Below, piece after piece: positions 42,838-51,305 of a DNA stretch of 64,000 nucleotides. A program made the position numbers and the translations under genes. The notes under the pieces were generated by a model, which was not told the DNA's origin, made no database searches, and saw only the letters and a program-made list of their open reading frames with translations. Source of the stretch: WJJR01 sp964440935 (lineage in GTDB: Bacteria > Zixibacteria > MSB-5A5 > WJJR01); the NCBI GenBank assembly GCA_964440935.1, contig CAYTTY010000003.1, forward strand, positions 62,001-126,000, read 5' to 3'. Numbering within the stretch: position 1 is the first letter of the stretch; each line of letters starts with the position of its first letter.

Positions 42838-42867
42838 ATTATACGCAGTCAAGCCTGTTAGATGCAA
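42838..42867 (-). promoter_or_regulatory. groESL promoter
   Basis: On the minus strand TTGCAT (42867-42862) and TATAAT (42843-42838) are 18 bp apart; the -10 box is perfect consensus. CIRCE starts seven bases further downstream. Confidence 0.85.
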
Positions 42868-43203
42868 ACTTTTTTTGTCATTTCAGGAGGGGGGATGGCG
42901 GTCCGGACGATGGGGATGCCGTCGAGTCCCGCTTCAGCGGCAACTATCCGGTCGTCGCAATGGTAACGAGTCCGCTGTAGCGGACTTAACGCCTTCTAAC
43001 ACTTAGCTTTAGCCAGGTGGATATGGGTACCACTCTCCCCACTCGGCTGGCACACCAGTTTCACCCGGGTGGATGGCGGTAACTTATACCTGAGTCCTTA
43101 AACCGTTTAAACGGTTTTAATATAGTTAGTTACGACCCCCCCACCCGGCTGAAGCCGGGTGTTAGAATACAAGATGTCCGCTAAAGAGGACTACTGGAGA
43201 GCT
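42868..43203. other. Intergenic region with a 224-bp inverted-repeat element
   Basis: No gene is seen. Most of the 336 bases are taken by the element at 42969-43192 (see there). It contains an additional perfect 18-bp palindrome AAACCGTTTAAACGGTTT (43100-43117) near the right arm. Confidence 0.7.
42969..43192. repeat. Miniature inverted-repeat element with 52-bp ends
   Basis: The left arm (42969-43020) and the right arm (43141-43192) are reverse complements at 39 of 52 positions without gaps. Each arm encodes two small hairpins; AGTCCGCT-gt-AGCGGACT is perfect on the left (42969-42986), CACCCGGCT-ga-AGCCGGGTG is perfect on the right (43142-43161). No reading frame of note lies between the arms. 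It resembles a degenerate MITE. Confidence 0.75.
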
Positions 43204-43977
43204 TCAACGGTTAAGGAAGTACAAGCTTCGCAACCCCTTCAGCGTCAACACCGGATCGACCGCCTGAATCCATTTTGACTTGGCAGCTACGCTCTCGGCC
43301 AACCCACCCGTGGCGATGACCTTGGGCGATCCCCCGAGTTCGGCGGCGATCCGTCCGACAATCTCATCCACCGATCCCACCGCCCCATAGAACAACCCCG
43401 CCAGCAGCGCCTCCTCAGTGGTCTTGCCGATGGCCGATGGAGGTGGCCCGAACCCAACCTTGGGGAGCTGGGCGGCCTTTTGAGCCAGACGGTCGGCCGA
43501 CGTCTCGAGACCCGGGGCGATGGCGCCGCCGAGGAAAGCACCGTCGGCGGAGATCACGTCGAACGTCGTCGCCGTCCCGAAATCGACCACCACCCCAGCG
43601 CACTTGTGCTCATTCCAGAACGCTTCGGCATTGGCGACCCGGTCGGCGCCGATCTGTTCGGGATGGGCGAAATCGATGCGAATGGTGAATTTGGAATTGT
43701 GCGTCACGGTCACCGGTGCGGCACCGCAGACCGACGCGATCACCTGCTGGAACATCGGTGTCAGAATCGGCACCACCGAGGCGATCACTGACCCGTCGAG
43801 ATCAAGCGGTGAGACGTTGCCTTCGCGGAAAATCTGTTTGAGTAACAACGCCGCCTCATCGGCGGTGCGCGTATGGGTTGATGCCAGACGAAAGGCGAAG
43901 CGCTCGCGCTCGTCTTCGAACACCCCGATGTGGGTGGTCGTGTTGCCGATGTCGACAGTGAGGATTAAGTCGCTCAT
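43204..43977 (-). CDS. coaX: Type III pantothenate kinase CoaX
   Basis: The 257-aa enzyme phosphorylates pantothenate in the first step of CoA synthesis. It has the acetate-kinase-like phosphate motif 'LTVDIGNTTTHIGVFE', the pantothenate-binding 'GADRVANAEA', the 'VVDFGTATTFDVIS' motif, and the Gly-rich 'GGAIAPGLETSADRL' near the active site. The first ATG that fits family length is 43977, although no ribosome site precedes it. It follows the TauE gene on the same strand by 88 bases and is the last gene of the long minus-strand run. Confidence 0.95.
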   Translation of the reverse strand: MSDLILTVDIGNTTTHIGVFEDERERFAFRLASTHTRTADEAALLLKQIFREGNVSPLDLDGSVIASVVPILTPMFQQVIASVCGAAPVTVTHNSKFTIRIDFAHPEQIGADRVANAEAFWNEHKCAGVVVDFGTATTFDVISADGAFLGGAIAPGLETSADRLAQKAAQLPKVGFGPPPSAIGKTTEEALLAGLFYGAVGSVDEIVGRIAAELGGSPKVIATGGLAESVAAKSKWIQAVDPVLTLKGLRSLYFLNR

Positions 43978-44065
43978 GGGAGGAATATAGGGACTGGCGG
44001 GCAAGCCGGGCGATGGACTTTTCCATCTTGCAGGTCTGTTGTTATCAAAGATCTGGCCCTTGGTC

Positions 44066-44794
44066 CTACCGCATTAGAAAGATCACACCAATCACAACGA
44101 GTAGCGTATCAACGAGAATCAGAAACAGCCGCGGTGTCGTGCGCGTGAGTACCTGCTTACCGACCCAGGTGCCGACAATCATCATCACCCCGAGCGCCAA
44201 TCCGGTTTTCACCAGGTCTATGTGCAGCAGATCGTACTGTCCGTAGACCGTTGCCTTGGCGAGGTGGATGCAGAGTGCGCCGACTGCCAGCGTAGCGACA
44301 AACCGTTCCTTGCGAATGCCGGTGGCGAGAAAGAACGGTACGGCGAATGGCCCAACCGCACCCCACACGGCGGAAAAGAACCCGATGAACAGACCCACCG
44401 GCGTGAGCACCCAAATGTGATCGGCCAGGATGTCGCCGGTCTTCCAACGACGCACAATCACCGAGACGATCAGCAATGCGCCGATACTGCGAAACAAGAA
44501 CCCGGTCGACAATTGAGTGAAAACAATCCCGCCGATGATGGCGCCGATCACGCCACCTGCGGCATATGGCCAGACCATGCGCCAGATAATGAACTGACGC
44601 AGCAGGAGGAGCCGGGTTGTGTTGGAGAACAGCAGTGCGAGTGTGATCAACGGCACAGCGGTCCGTGGCCCCACAACAGCGACAATCAATGGCAGAATCA
44701 GAAACCCACCGCCAAAACCACACACGGCTGAGACGAATGATCCGACAAATGCACCGGCTACCAGGATGATGAGATCGATGCCTTCGGCAACCAT
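44066..44794 (-). CDS. TauE/SafE family sulfite exporter-like membrane protein
   Basis: The 242-aa membrane protein has about seven hydrophobic segments in two repeats, with the family's 'GFGGGFLILPLIV' in the first half and 'FSAVWGAVGPFAVPFF' in the second, matching TauE/SafE (DUF81) transporters for small organosulfonates or sulfite. The substrate is unknown. Its ATG touches the birA stop (TAGATG), so translation is likely coupled. It is one of several unrelated genes in this run, so function cannot be guessed from neighbours. Confidence 0.85.
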   Translation of the reverse strand: MVAEGIDLIILVAGAFVGSFVSAVCGFGGGFLILPLIVAVVGPRTAVPLITLALLFSNTTRLLLLRQFIIWRMVWPYAAGGVIGAIIGGIVFTQLSTGFLFRSIGALLIVSVIVRRWKTGDILADHIWVLTPVGLFIGFFSAVWGAVGPFAVPFFLATGIRKERFVATLAVGALCIHLAKATVYGQYDLLHIDLVKTGLALGVMMIVGTWVGKQVLTRTTPRLFLILVDTLLVVIGVIFLMR

Positions 44795-45784
44795 CTATCC
44801 GTCGTTTCGCAAGGTGGCTTCACCGGAGTTCAGAGCGATACGCTGTCCCTCACTCGTCAGAATCAAACGTCCAGATTCGTCGATCTCTTCGGCCAAACCG
44901 GTTGTTCGAGTGTCTCCCTGTGCAACCGTAACGGTGTGTCCCAACAGGATCGAGCGCGCCCGATAGATGGGGAGGAGAGGGGCAAGTCCGTCGCGCACGA
45001 ATCTCGCATACAAGTCCTCGAAATCGAAGAGAAACTGACGGTAAAACGCAAGCCGGTCGACCGGCCTACCTGCGGCGATCGTTAAGGAACTCGCCTGCGG
45101 ACGAATCTCCGGAGGAAAATCGCTCTCTTTGTGTGCCACATTGATTCCCGTTCCACAGATGGCATAATGCACTCGCCCGACTTCAGCCGAGAGTTCGACG
45201 AGAATACCGCACACTTTGCGATGGTCGATCAATCCATCGTTCGGCCACTTCAGTTGCACATCGAGACCAAGCTGATTGTCGACCGTCTCGGCGAACGCCA
45301 ACGCCGCGACAATCGAAATCCCGGTTACTGCATCAGGAGCGATGTTTGGACGCAGCACCACCGACGACCAAATCCCCAGCCCCGGCGCCGAATGCCAGTT
45401 GCGTCCGAGACGCCCACGTCCACGGGTTTGTTCCTCGGCGACAACAACAGTTCCCTCCGGTGCGCCCGATTCGGCCAGATCGATCGCCGCGACATTGGTC
45501 GATCCCACCTGACGATAGCAATGCAGCATGCGTCCAAACGTGCGAGTGCGCAGACCATTGGTGATTTCCATATCGATCATCCGGTCGGGTGTGCTCATAA
45601 TCCGTACTGCACCGCGAGTGTCCGACTGGAAACCGTATCCGAGTTCGGTGAGTTCTTCGAAGATGCGTGTAAGACGAGCCCGCGTGACCGACAAGGTGTC
45701 GGCCAGTTGCGACTCCGTCGGCGGCGGATCGGTGGCGCGCAAATGATGAATGACGTCATCGGCGAGCGGATCGATGACACTCAC
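44795..45784 (-). CDS. birA: Bifunctional biotin operon repressor / biotin-protein ligase
   Basis: The 329-aa protein has an N-terminal winged-helix DNA-binding part (residues ~1-65, 'TESQLADTLSVTRARLTRIF') and the ligase domain with 'GRGRLGRNWHS' (biotinyl-AMP loop), 'KWPNDGLID' and 'KVCGILVE', followed by the C-terminal SH3-like 'TTGLAEEIDESGRLIL'. It activates biotin and attaches it to carboxylases, and may repress biotin genes. The GTG at 45784 is chosen: it follows the nadC stop by four bases and GGGGGA lies ten bases ahead; the longer upstream frame reads through nadC. Confidence 0.93.
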   Translation of the reverse strand: MSVIDPLADDVIHHLRATDPPPTESQLADTLSVTRARLTRIFEELTELGYGFQSDTRGAVRIMSTPDRMIDMEITNGLRTRTFGRMLHCYRQVGSTNVAAIDLAESGAPEGTVVVAEEQTRGRGRLGRNWHSAPGLGIWSSVVLRPNIAPDAVTGISIVAALAFAETVDNQLGLDVQLKWPNDGLIDHRKVCGILVELSAEVGRVHYAICGTGINVAHKESDFPPEIRPQASSLTIAAGRPVDRLAFYRQFLFDFEDLYARFVRDGLAPLLPIYRARSILLGHTVTVAQGDTRTTGLAEEIDESGRLILTSEGQRIALNSGEATLRNDG

Positions 45785-45788
45785 GTCG

Positions 45789-46700
45789 CTACCGTCCCCC
45801 GACCCAGCGGAGACTGAAATCGATGGCCTGTGCGGAATGCGTGATCCCACCGCACGATACGAAGTCGGGATCGGACCGTGCGATGCCCCTGATGGACCGC
45901 TTGTCGACATTCCCAGAGACTTCAACAATCGTCCGTTGCGTTGCTGTTTTGTGCTGGGATTTGTCATGTTCTCGAATGACGCTGATTGCATGGCGCAACC
46001 GTTGACCGCGAAAATGATCGAGCAACAGCCACGGAACACCATAGTCGAGCGCGATGCGAATCTCACGGATTGATCGCACCTCGCAAATCAACGTACGTCG
46101 TCCGGAATTACGCACGGCACGGCGGACGGTCTCCTCGAAATCCCCCACCGCCACGACATGATTCGATTTGATCATCAGCGCATCGTGCAATCCCATACGA
46201 TGCGATACGGCGCCGCCGGTGAGCGCCGCCTGTTTTTCGAGATACCGCCAGCCGGGTGTGGTCTTGCGTGTGTCCAGCAGACGTGTGTGTGTCCCTTTGA
46301 GTTTGTCTACCAGCTCGCCGGTTGTGGTGGCGACTCCCGACAGACGCGAGAGGAAATTGAGAGCGGTGCGTTCACCGCTAAGGAGAGCAGACGGCGTGGC
46401 GTATATCTCTGCGACAATCATTCCTTTGCGCACACGTTTACCATCGCTCACACCCCACGTCAGTTTCGCTCTTGAGTCGAGCGCACGGAATGTTGCCGCG
46501 ACCGCGTCTGAGCCGGAGAGTATGCCTTTGGACTTCGCGACAATGTGCGCATGTGCACGTTGTTTCCCCAATTCCAGCGCCTGGACAGTCAGATCGCCGC
46601 GACCGATGTCCTCGTGCAGCGCACGCTCGACCAAATCGCGCAGTTGGCGTCTCCAGACGGGCTGCGGAAGAGCAAATGGTGATTTCTGCTTGGCAGTCAT
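45789..46700 (-). CDS. nadC: Nicotinate-nucleotide pyrophosphorylase (quinolinate phosphoribosyltransferase)
   Basis: The 303-aa enzyme converts quinolinate and PRPP into nicotinate mononucleotide. Signatures: 'LHEDIGRGDLTVQAL' at the N-terminus, 'LSGERTALNFLSRLSGVAT', 'LDTRKTTPGWRYLEKQAALTG' in part, 'HRMGLHDALMIKSNH' and 'VEVSGNVDKRSI', with 'CGGITHSAQAIDFSL' at the end. Its start overlaps the tsaD stop by four bases (ATGA), and its stop is four bases before birA. Both overlaps support one transcript. Confidence 0.96.
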   Translation of the reverse strand: MTAKQKSPFALPQPVWRRQLRDLVERALHEDIGRGDLTVQALELGKQRAHAHIVAKSKGILSGSDAVAATFRALDSRAKLTWGVSDGKRVRKGMIVAEIYATPSALLSGERTALNFLSRLSGVATTTGELVDKLKGTHTRLLDTRKTTPGWRYLEKQAALTGGAVSHRMGLHDALMIKSNHVVAVGDFEETVRRAVRNSGRRTLICEVRSIREIRIALDYGVPWLLLDHFRGQRLRHAISVIREHDKSQHKTATQRTIVEVSGNVDKRSIRGIARSDPDFVSCGGITHSAQAIDFSLRWVGGR

Positions 46701-47734
46701 GATGTGATTGGTAGCGGTGTACCGAGCCTCCAGTTTGGAACAGCGTCAATGTGTAGTTTGGCTTCGTCGAATGGCGTCCACCGATACAAACCGACGGCAG
46801 CGATCATCGCGGCATTATCAGTGCACAAATCCGGCGCCGGCAGAATCGCCTGGCGATTGTTTGCCTGTGCCCATTGTTCCAATTGTCGGCGCAAGCGACG
46901 GTTACGCGCCACACCGCCGGCCACACTTACGGTGTGAATGCCCATCTCCTCGGCCGCGCGCGTCAAATTGTCCTGCAGGGCATCGACGATCGATGCCTCA
47001 AACGATGCAATCCAGTCGGAGCGGGAAATGTCGCTGATATCGTTGAAATCACGTGCACGATAGTCCAAGGCGGCGGCGGTCTTCACACCGGAAAACGAGA
47101 AGTCATATCCCTGGTCATCAAACCGTGCCCGCGGGAACGCAATGGCGTTAGGGTTACCGTGTTCACCGGCACGGTCAATTTCCGGTCCCGCCGGATACGA
47201 GAGACCGAGCAGTTTCCCGATTTTGTCCAACGCTTCGCCGGCGGCATCATCGCGTGTTTCACCGAGCGAGCGGAAGCGCCCGGGTTGTTCAACGAGAACG
47301 AGTGAGGAATGCCCGCCGGACGCAATCAGGACCAAATAGGGATACTCAATGTCACTCGTCGCCATTGCCGGGGTGTGTGCATGCGCTTCAATATGATTGA
47401 TTGGGATCAGTGGGATCTTTCGCAGTCGGGCAATGGCCCGGGCGAACGCCACTCCAATCAGCAGGCACCCCACCAGCCCCGGTCCGGCTGTCACCGCAAT
47501 CCCGGCCACATTGTCCCAGTTGACTCCAGCGGTCTTCAGGGCCCGCTCGGTAATGCCAGGCAGTCTCCCGGCGTGCTCGCGCGATGCCAACTCCGGCACC
47601 ACGCCCCCATAGTCGGCGTGAATACTCTGGGAGAAGATTTCGTTGGAGAGGATATGCCCATCCGCTGAGACCACCGAGGCGGCGGTCTCATCGCAGGAGG
47701 TCTCAAGACCCAGTATCGGTCCGGGAGCGGTCAT
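46697..47734 (-). CDS. tsaD: tRNA N6-threonylcarbamoyladenosine transferase TsaD
   Basis: The 345-aa ASKHA-fold protein installs the t6A37 modification with TsaBCE. It begins 'ILGLETSCDETAASVV', has the metal-binding 'NHIEAHAHTP' (two His) and 'YLVLIASGGHSSLVLV', then 'GEALDKIGKLLGLSYPAGP' and 'VAGGVARNRRLRRQL' typical of the family. It overlaps the stop of the upstream YbbR gene by 32 bases and its own stop overlaps nadC. Confidence 0.98.
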   Translation of the reverse strand: MTAPGPILGLETSCDETAASVVSADGHILSNEIFSQSIHADYGGVVPELASREHAGRLPGITERALKTAGVNWDNVAGIAVTAGPGLVGCLLIGVAFARAIARLRKIPLIPINHIEAHAHTPAMATSDIEYPYLVLIASGGHSSLVLVEQPGRFRSLGETRDDAAGEALDKIGKLLGLSYPAGPEIDRAGEHGNPNAIAFPRARFDDQGYDFSFSGVKTAAALDYRARDFNDISDISRSDWIASFEASIVDALQDNLTRAAEEMGIHTVSVAGGVARNRRLRRQLEQWAQANNRQAILPAPDLCTDNAAMIAAVGLYRWTPFDEAKLHIDAVPNWRLGTPLPITS

Positions 47735-48662
47735 GCCGTTTAACGGTAACCGAATCGGGCACTGTACTCAAGACCTGGAGTGGGGGTGGGACATTAACAT
47801 AGACGGCGCGTTTCTGGCCGGTCGTGTCGCGTGCCGCGATGACACAGGCCACGGTGATCGAGTCGAACGACAGCCGGTGGAGAACCGACCGCGGTCCCCC
47901 AATCTCCACACTGATCGTTGGCGGGTCAACGCTCACCGAATCGCGCCGTGATTTTGTTGTCACCTCAATATCGAGATTGCTGAACTCCTGTTGGGCGAAG
48001 CGCTCAATCCGTTGCTGCATGCGCGCCACCACAGGCGATATCGTCACGGCATACGCGTCGGGCGGTATCAACTCCACTTCCCGGTCGAGCGATTCGCTCT
48101 GATTGCGGATTTCGATCGCCTCCGACCGCACCGAAGAAATCCGCCGCAAGCTCTGTTTCGGTCCGGTGAGAAGCACCGAATCGGGCGTCCAGGCCTCCTC
48201 GCCGGTGCGGACAAAGTTCGGCGCCAATTCCCACACGGTCGCTGACACAATGGGCACCCGTTTCTGTGCGATGGAATCAATCACCACCCGAATGGTATCG
48301 CGGCTCATTTGCGAGATGTCGAACCCTTCGATTCCATACGTCGGAAGGTCTTCGCGTGTCAGTGCCACGGCGAGCGTGCCGACCTCCGCACCGTCGAGGT
48401 CGATCCGCCAGATGCGGTCCTGCCAGAGGGTGCGAATCAGCGATTTGCCCGTTGCCTGTGCACGCACGCGGACCTCCTCCGGCGGTTTGGCTGCGATCAA
48501 AAGCGACTCGGGCGGTTCAGTGTATTCGAACGAGTACGTGATGTCGATCTCGTACTCTTTGTCCGTCGCCACGTGGAACCATAGCAGCATGGCGAGGAAC
48601 AGCCCCAGGATCTTCAACCCCAGGTTCTTGAACACCATGCGAATGAGAAACTGACCATCCAT
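47703..48662 (-). CDS. YbbR-domain membrane protein (CdaR-like)
   Basis: The 319-aa protein has one N-terminal membrane helix ('LGLKILGLFLAMLLWFHVAT') and several extracytoplasmic YbbR-type repeats, such as 'LIAAKPPEEVRVRAQATGKS' and 'VWELAPNFV...PDSVLLTGPKQSLRRISSV'. In Firmicutes such proteins regulate the CdaA cyclase. Here the cyclase has its own YbbR domain about 40 kb away, so this is a second YbbR protein and may act on the cyclase or on other targets. It overlaps tsaD by 32 bases and lies just downstream of lptB. Confidence 0.82.
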   Translation of the reverse strand: MDGQFLIRMVFKNLGLKILGLFLAMLLWFHVATDKEYEIDITYSFEYTEPPESLLIAAKPPEEVRVRAQATGKSLIRTLWQDRIWRIDLDGAEVGTLAVALTREDLPTYGIEGFDISQMSRDTIRVVIDSIAQKRVPIVSATVWELAPNFVRTGEEAWTPDSVLLTGPKQSLRRISSVRSEAIEIRNQSESLDREVELIPPDAYAVTISPVVARMQQRIERFAQQEFSNLDIEVTTKSRRDSVSVDPPTISVEIGGPRSVLHRLSFDSITVACVIAARDTTGQKRAVYVNVPPPLQVLSTVPDSVTVKRHDRSRTDTGS

Positions 48663-48696
48663 CGTCTATATCAAACCGTATCTACAAACCCGTCGA

Positions 48697-49476
48697 TTAA
48701 TTCAGACGGAACTTCTCTCCCAGATAAATGCGTCGGGCCTCCGGATCATTCGCCAAAAACTCGGAGGTGCCTTCCTTCAAAATGACACCGTCACACATAA
48801 TGTACGCACGATCGGTGATCGACAATGTCTCGCGGACATTATGGTCGGTGATCAGAATTCCCAGCCCCCGGACTTTGAGTGCCGCGACAATTTCCTGAAT
48901 CTCCTCAACCGTCTTCGGATCGATGCCGGCAAACGGCTCATCCAAGAGAATAAACTGCGGATGCGTGGCCAGTGCCCGCGCAATCTCAACCCGTCGCCGT
49001 TCGCCGCCCGAAAGCTGATACCCCTTCGATTTGGCAACATGGGCCACTTGCAGTTCCTCCAGCAACTGGTCGACCCGCTCGCGCCGCTCCTTCCGGCTCA
49101 TTCGTTGCACTTCGAGAACGGCCATGATATTGTCGGCCACTGTCATTTTGCGGAAGATTGATGTCTCCTGAGGCAGATATCCAATCCCCAGCCGGGCTCG
49201 TTTAAACATCGGTAGATCGGTGATCGTTCGGTCGCCCAACAACACGTCGCCGGCCTCCGGCTTGATAAAGCCGATGGTGAGGTAGAAGGTGGTGGTTTTG
49301 CCGGCCCCGTTGGGGCCCAACAGCCCGACAATCTCGCCCTGCCCGATCGATACCGACACACCGTTCACCACCCGCCGCCGCCGATACGACTTAACCAGGT
49401 TGAGGGTGTGAAGAAGCGCGGAATCTGTCTGCGTGCCGGGGTCCTGTGGCTTCATGCCAGCCAAGATCTCCGGCAT
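48697..49476 (-). CDS. lptB: LPS export ABC transporter ATPase LptB
   Basis: The 259-aa ABC protein has Walker A 'GPNGAGKTTTF', the LptB Q-loop 'GIGYLPQETSIFRKMTV', signature 'LSGGERRRVEIARAL', Walker B 'ILLDEPFAGIDP' and the switch His in 'ILITDHNVRETL'. It powers lipopolysaccharide transport with LptFG, which are not in this window. A short ~20-residue N-terminal extension precedes the domain; 49476 is used because GGGA lies four bases ahead, with 49491 and 49455 as alternatives. The secretin gene ends 33 bases upstream. Confidence 0.95.
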   Translation of the reverse strand: MPEILAGMKPQDPGTQTDSALLHTLNLVKSYRRRRVVNGVSVSIGQGEIVGLLGPNGAGKTTTFYLTIGFIKPEAGDVLLGDRTITDLPMFKRARLGIGYLPQETSIFRKMTVADNIMAVLEVQRMSRKERRERVDQLLEELQVAHVAKSKGYQLSGGERRRVEIARALATHPQFILLDEPFAGIDPKTVEEIQEIVAALKVRGLGILITDHNVRETLSITDRAYIMCDGVILKEGTSEFLANDPEARRIYLGEKFRLN

Positions 49477-49509
49477 CAGATCCCGGTGCAAGCGGTATCT
49501 GGACCAATC

Positions 49510-50811
49510 TTAACCGGCCGGGGGGATGACGCGGGGGGTGATGAATATCATCAAATCGGTCTTCTCGGTCTGTTTGCTGTTATGCGTAAACAGGGACCCG
49601 AGCAGGGGGATGTCACCGAGTAGGAACACCTTGCTCTTTGTGTTGAACTCCGTCTCACGAACAAGACCGCCGATGACCAGCGTTTCACCGTCTTTAACCC
49701 GGATCGTGGTTTTTACCCCACGCTTGGCGGTGATCGGCCGCTGATTGTCCACAGGGCCGGTGAATCCGGTGATTTCCTCAACCTCCGGCTCCACTTCGAG
49801 CGTGATTTCTCCGTTGTCATTCAGGCGGGCTTTGACTGCCAGGGTGATGCCAACATCGAGTTCCTGAAAATCGACAATATCCTGCACGACCGCGCCTTCG
49901 GTAAAGCGGGTGAGCGTCTCAATGGGAATCGTCGTGACTACTTCCATCGTGGCCCGCTGGTTCTCAACCACCGACACTCGTGGATCCGAGAGCAATCGCC
50001 CCGATCCGGTCTGTTTCATGTATTCCAGAAAACCGTTCAACTCACCAATACTCAGCGTTCCGAAATTCCAGATCTTCTCATCGGGAATCGGATATTTCGC
50101 CGCGGCCGGGGACTGTTCCTGATTACCGGAACCGGAACTTGTTTCATCCCGGTTCGAAACCGTTGCGCTGATCCGTGTCGGCCAACTGAAACCAACGCCC
50201 AAATCCGACTCGGCATCGGTTTCGACGAATTTCACTCCGATTTCGAATTGTGGCCTCGGTACATCCAGTTCGGCGATCAATGATGAGACTGTCTCGATTC
50301 GGTGGGGCGCTTCTGTGAGTATGATCATCGGATGCGGTTCGGTGGCTGTTTCTGTTGACGCGCCTGGCGTCACTCCCCCCACCAACTCGATCTTCCCCCG
50401 GCTGCTCAAGACACTGGCCAATGCCGTCTGAATCATCGCCGGATCGGCATACTTCAAATGAACGACACGATGCGCCAGTCCTTCAACTGATGTGCCATCG
50501 TCGGCGAGTACGACCAACACATCGTCATTCCAAAAATAGCGGTAGCCATTAGCGCTCACGAGCGTGTTGAGTGCTGTCTCCCAGTCGACTTGATTCAAGT
50601 GCACATCAACACGACCGGTTACTCCGGGCGCTACAACCAGATTGAATCCGACCGTTGCCGCCAGGGCCGAGAGGACGGTTTGGATTTCCGTCTGGACAAA
50701 TTCGAGATTCACCGGCTGTGGGGCTGGCTTCGCGTGCACCATGGCAGAACAGCAAATAATGACGATCACCGCCATTACGATGAGCCGATTGCACACGCGT
50801 CTGGATGGCAT
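49510..50811 (-). CDS. pilQ: Secretin (PilQ/GspD-like outer-membrane channel)
   Basis: The 433-aa protein starts with a signal peptide (hydrophobic ~9-20, cleavage near 'MVHA'), has an N-terminal STN-like domain ('VNLEFVQTEIQTVLSALAAT') and ends with the secretin barrel ('RLLSDPRVSVVENQRATMEV', then 'VKTTIRVKDGETLVIGGLVR' and 'VFLLGDIPLLGSLFTHNSK'). It is shorter than most PilQ proteins, with only one N-domain visible. The ATG at 50811 is chosen because AGAGGAAAG lies six bases ahead; an ATG at 50832 that overlaps the previous stop is the alternative. It forms the outer-membrane pore of the pilus or secretion system encoded upstream. Confidence 0.92.
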   Translation of the reverse strand: MPSRRVCNRLIVMAVIVIICCSAMVHAKPAPQPVNLEFVQTEIQTVLSALAATVGFNLVVAPGVTGRVDVHLNQVDWETALNTLVSANGYRYFWNDDVLVVLADDGTSVEGLAHRVVHLKYADPAMIQTALASVLSSRGKIELVGGVTPGASTETATEPHPMIILTEAPHRIETVSSLIAELDVPRPQFEIGVKFVETDAESDLGVGFSWPTRISATVSNRDETSSGSGNQEQSPAAAKYPIPDEKIWNFGTLSIGELNGFLEYMKQTGSGRLLSDPRVSVVENQRATMEVVTTIPIETLTRFTEGAVVQDIVDFQELDVGITLAVKARLNDNGEITLEVEPEVEEITGFTGPVDNQRPITAKRGVKTTIRVKDGETLVIGGLVRETEFNTKSKVFLLGDIPLLGSLFTHNSKQTEKTDLMIFITPRVIPPAG

Positions 50812-50828
50812 TAATGTCTTTCCTCTGA

Positions 50829-51305
50829 TCATGATCCCGTCTCGCTCGTTGAGAGCGTTACTGATTCCCCAGCCGGGCCGGTCAGCGTCACGTGTCCGGC
50901 TTTGATGTCGGACACGGTCCAGGTCCCGACCCGATCCCCGACGCGGTGAACCCGACCATCCAAAACACACAATTGCCGTGCCCCAACGGTCATCGTTCCC
51001 TGAAGCACTGGCGGTGTTCGATCATCGTCGTCCGGTTTTGCAACCACCTCTGCGCCATTACTAGTCATCGGTCGAAAGGGGTTAGACGTCCAATCGGGGG
51101 CGTTCGCCTCCGTATGCGGCGGTTGCACGGGTGCCGGCGCCATTGTCGCAGCAACCTGCGCCTGCGCCTCGGCAGGGGAGGTCGATTCCACGGGGCCGGT
51201 GTCGCGTGACGGACGTTTCCACGGCTCGTTGTAGAGTCCCCAGAGGACGGCAACGATGAAGATTGCGTAGACGATCCGCTTTCGCTTCGTTTCACTCGTC
51301 GCCAT
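50829..51305 (-). CDS. PilP/GspC-like periplasmic adaptor protein
   Basis: The 158-aa protein has an N-terminal membrane helix ('KRIVYAIFIVAVLWGLYN'), a Pro/Ala-rich linker, and a C-terminal small beta domain ('PPVLQGTMTVGARQLCVLDG', 'HRVGDRVGTWTVSDIKAGHV') with the HR-domain pattern shared by PilP and GspC, which link inner-membrane assembly proteins to the secretin. The ATG at 51305 is supported by GAGG seven bases ahead and overlaps the previous gene by 14 bases. Its stop lies 17 bases before the chosen secretin start. Confidence 0.75.
   Translation of the reverse strand: MATSETKRKRIVYAIFIVAVLWGLYNEPWKRPSRDTGPVESTSPAEAQAQVAATMAPAPVQPPHTEANAPDWTSNPFRPMTSNGAEVVAKPDDDDRTPPVLQGTMTVGARQLCVLDGRVHRVGDRVGTWTVSDIKAGHVTLTGPAGESVTLSTSETGS

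Noticed and set aside
43100..43117. AAACCGTTTAAACGGTTT palindrome as a terminator or operator
   Set aside because: It lies inside the inverted-repeat element, has no adjoining T-run in useful position and is not near a promoter; it is recorded as part of the element.
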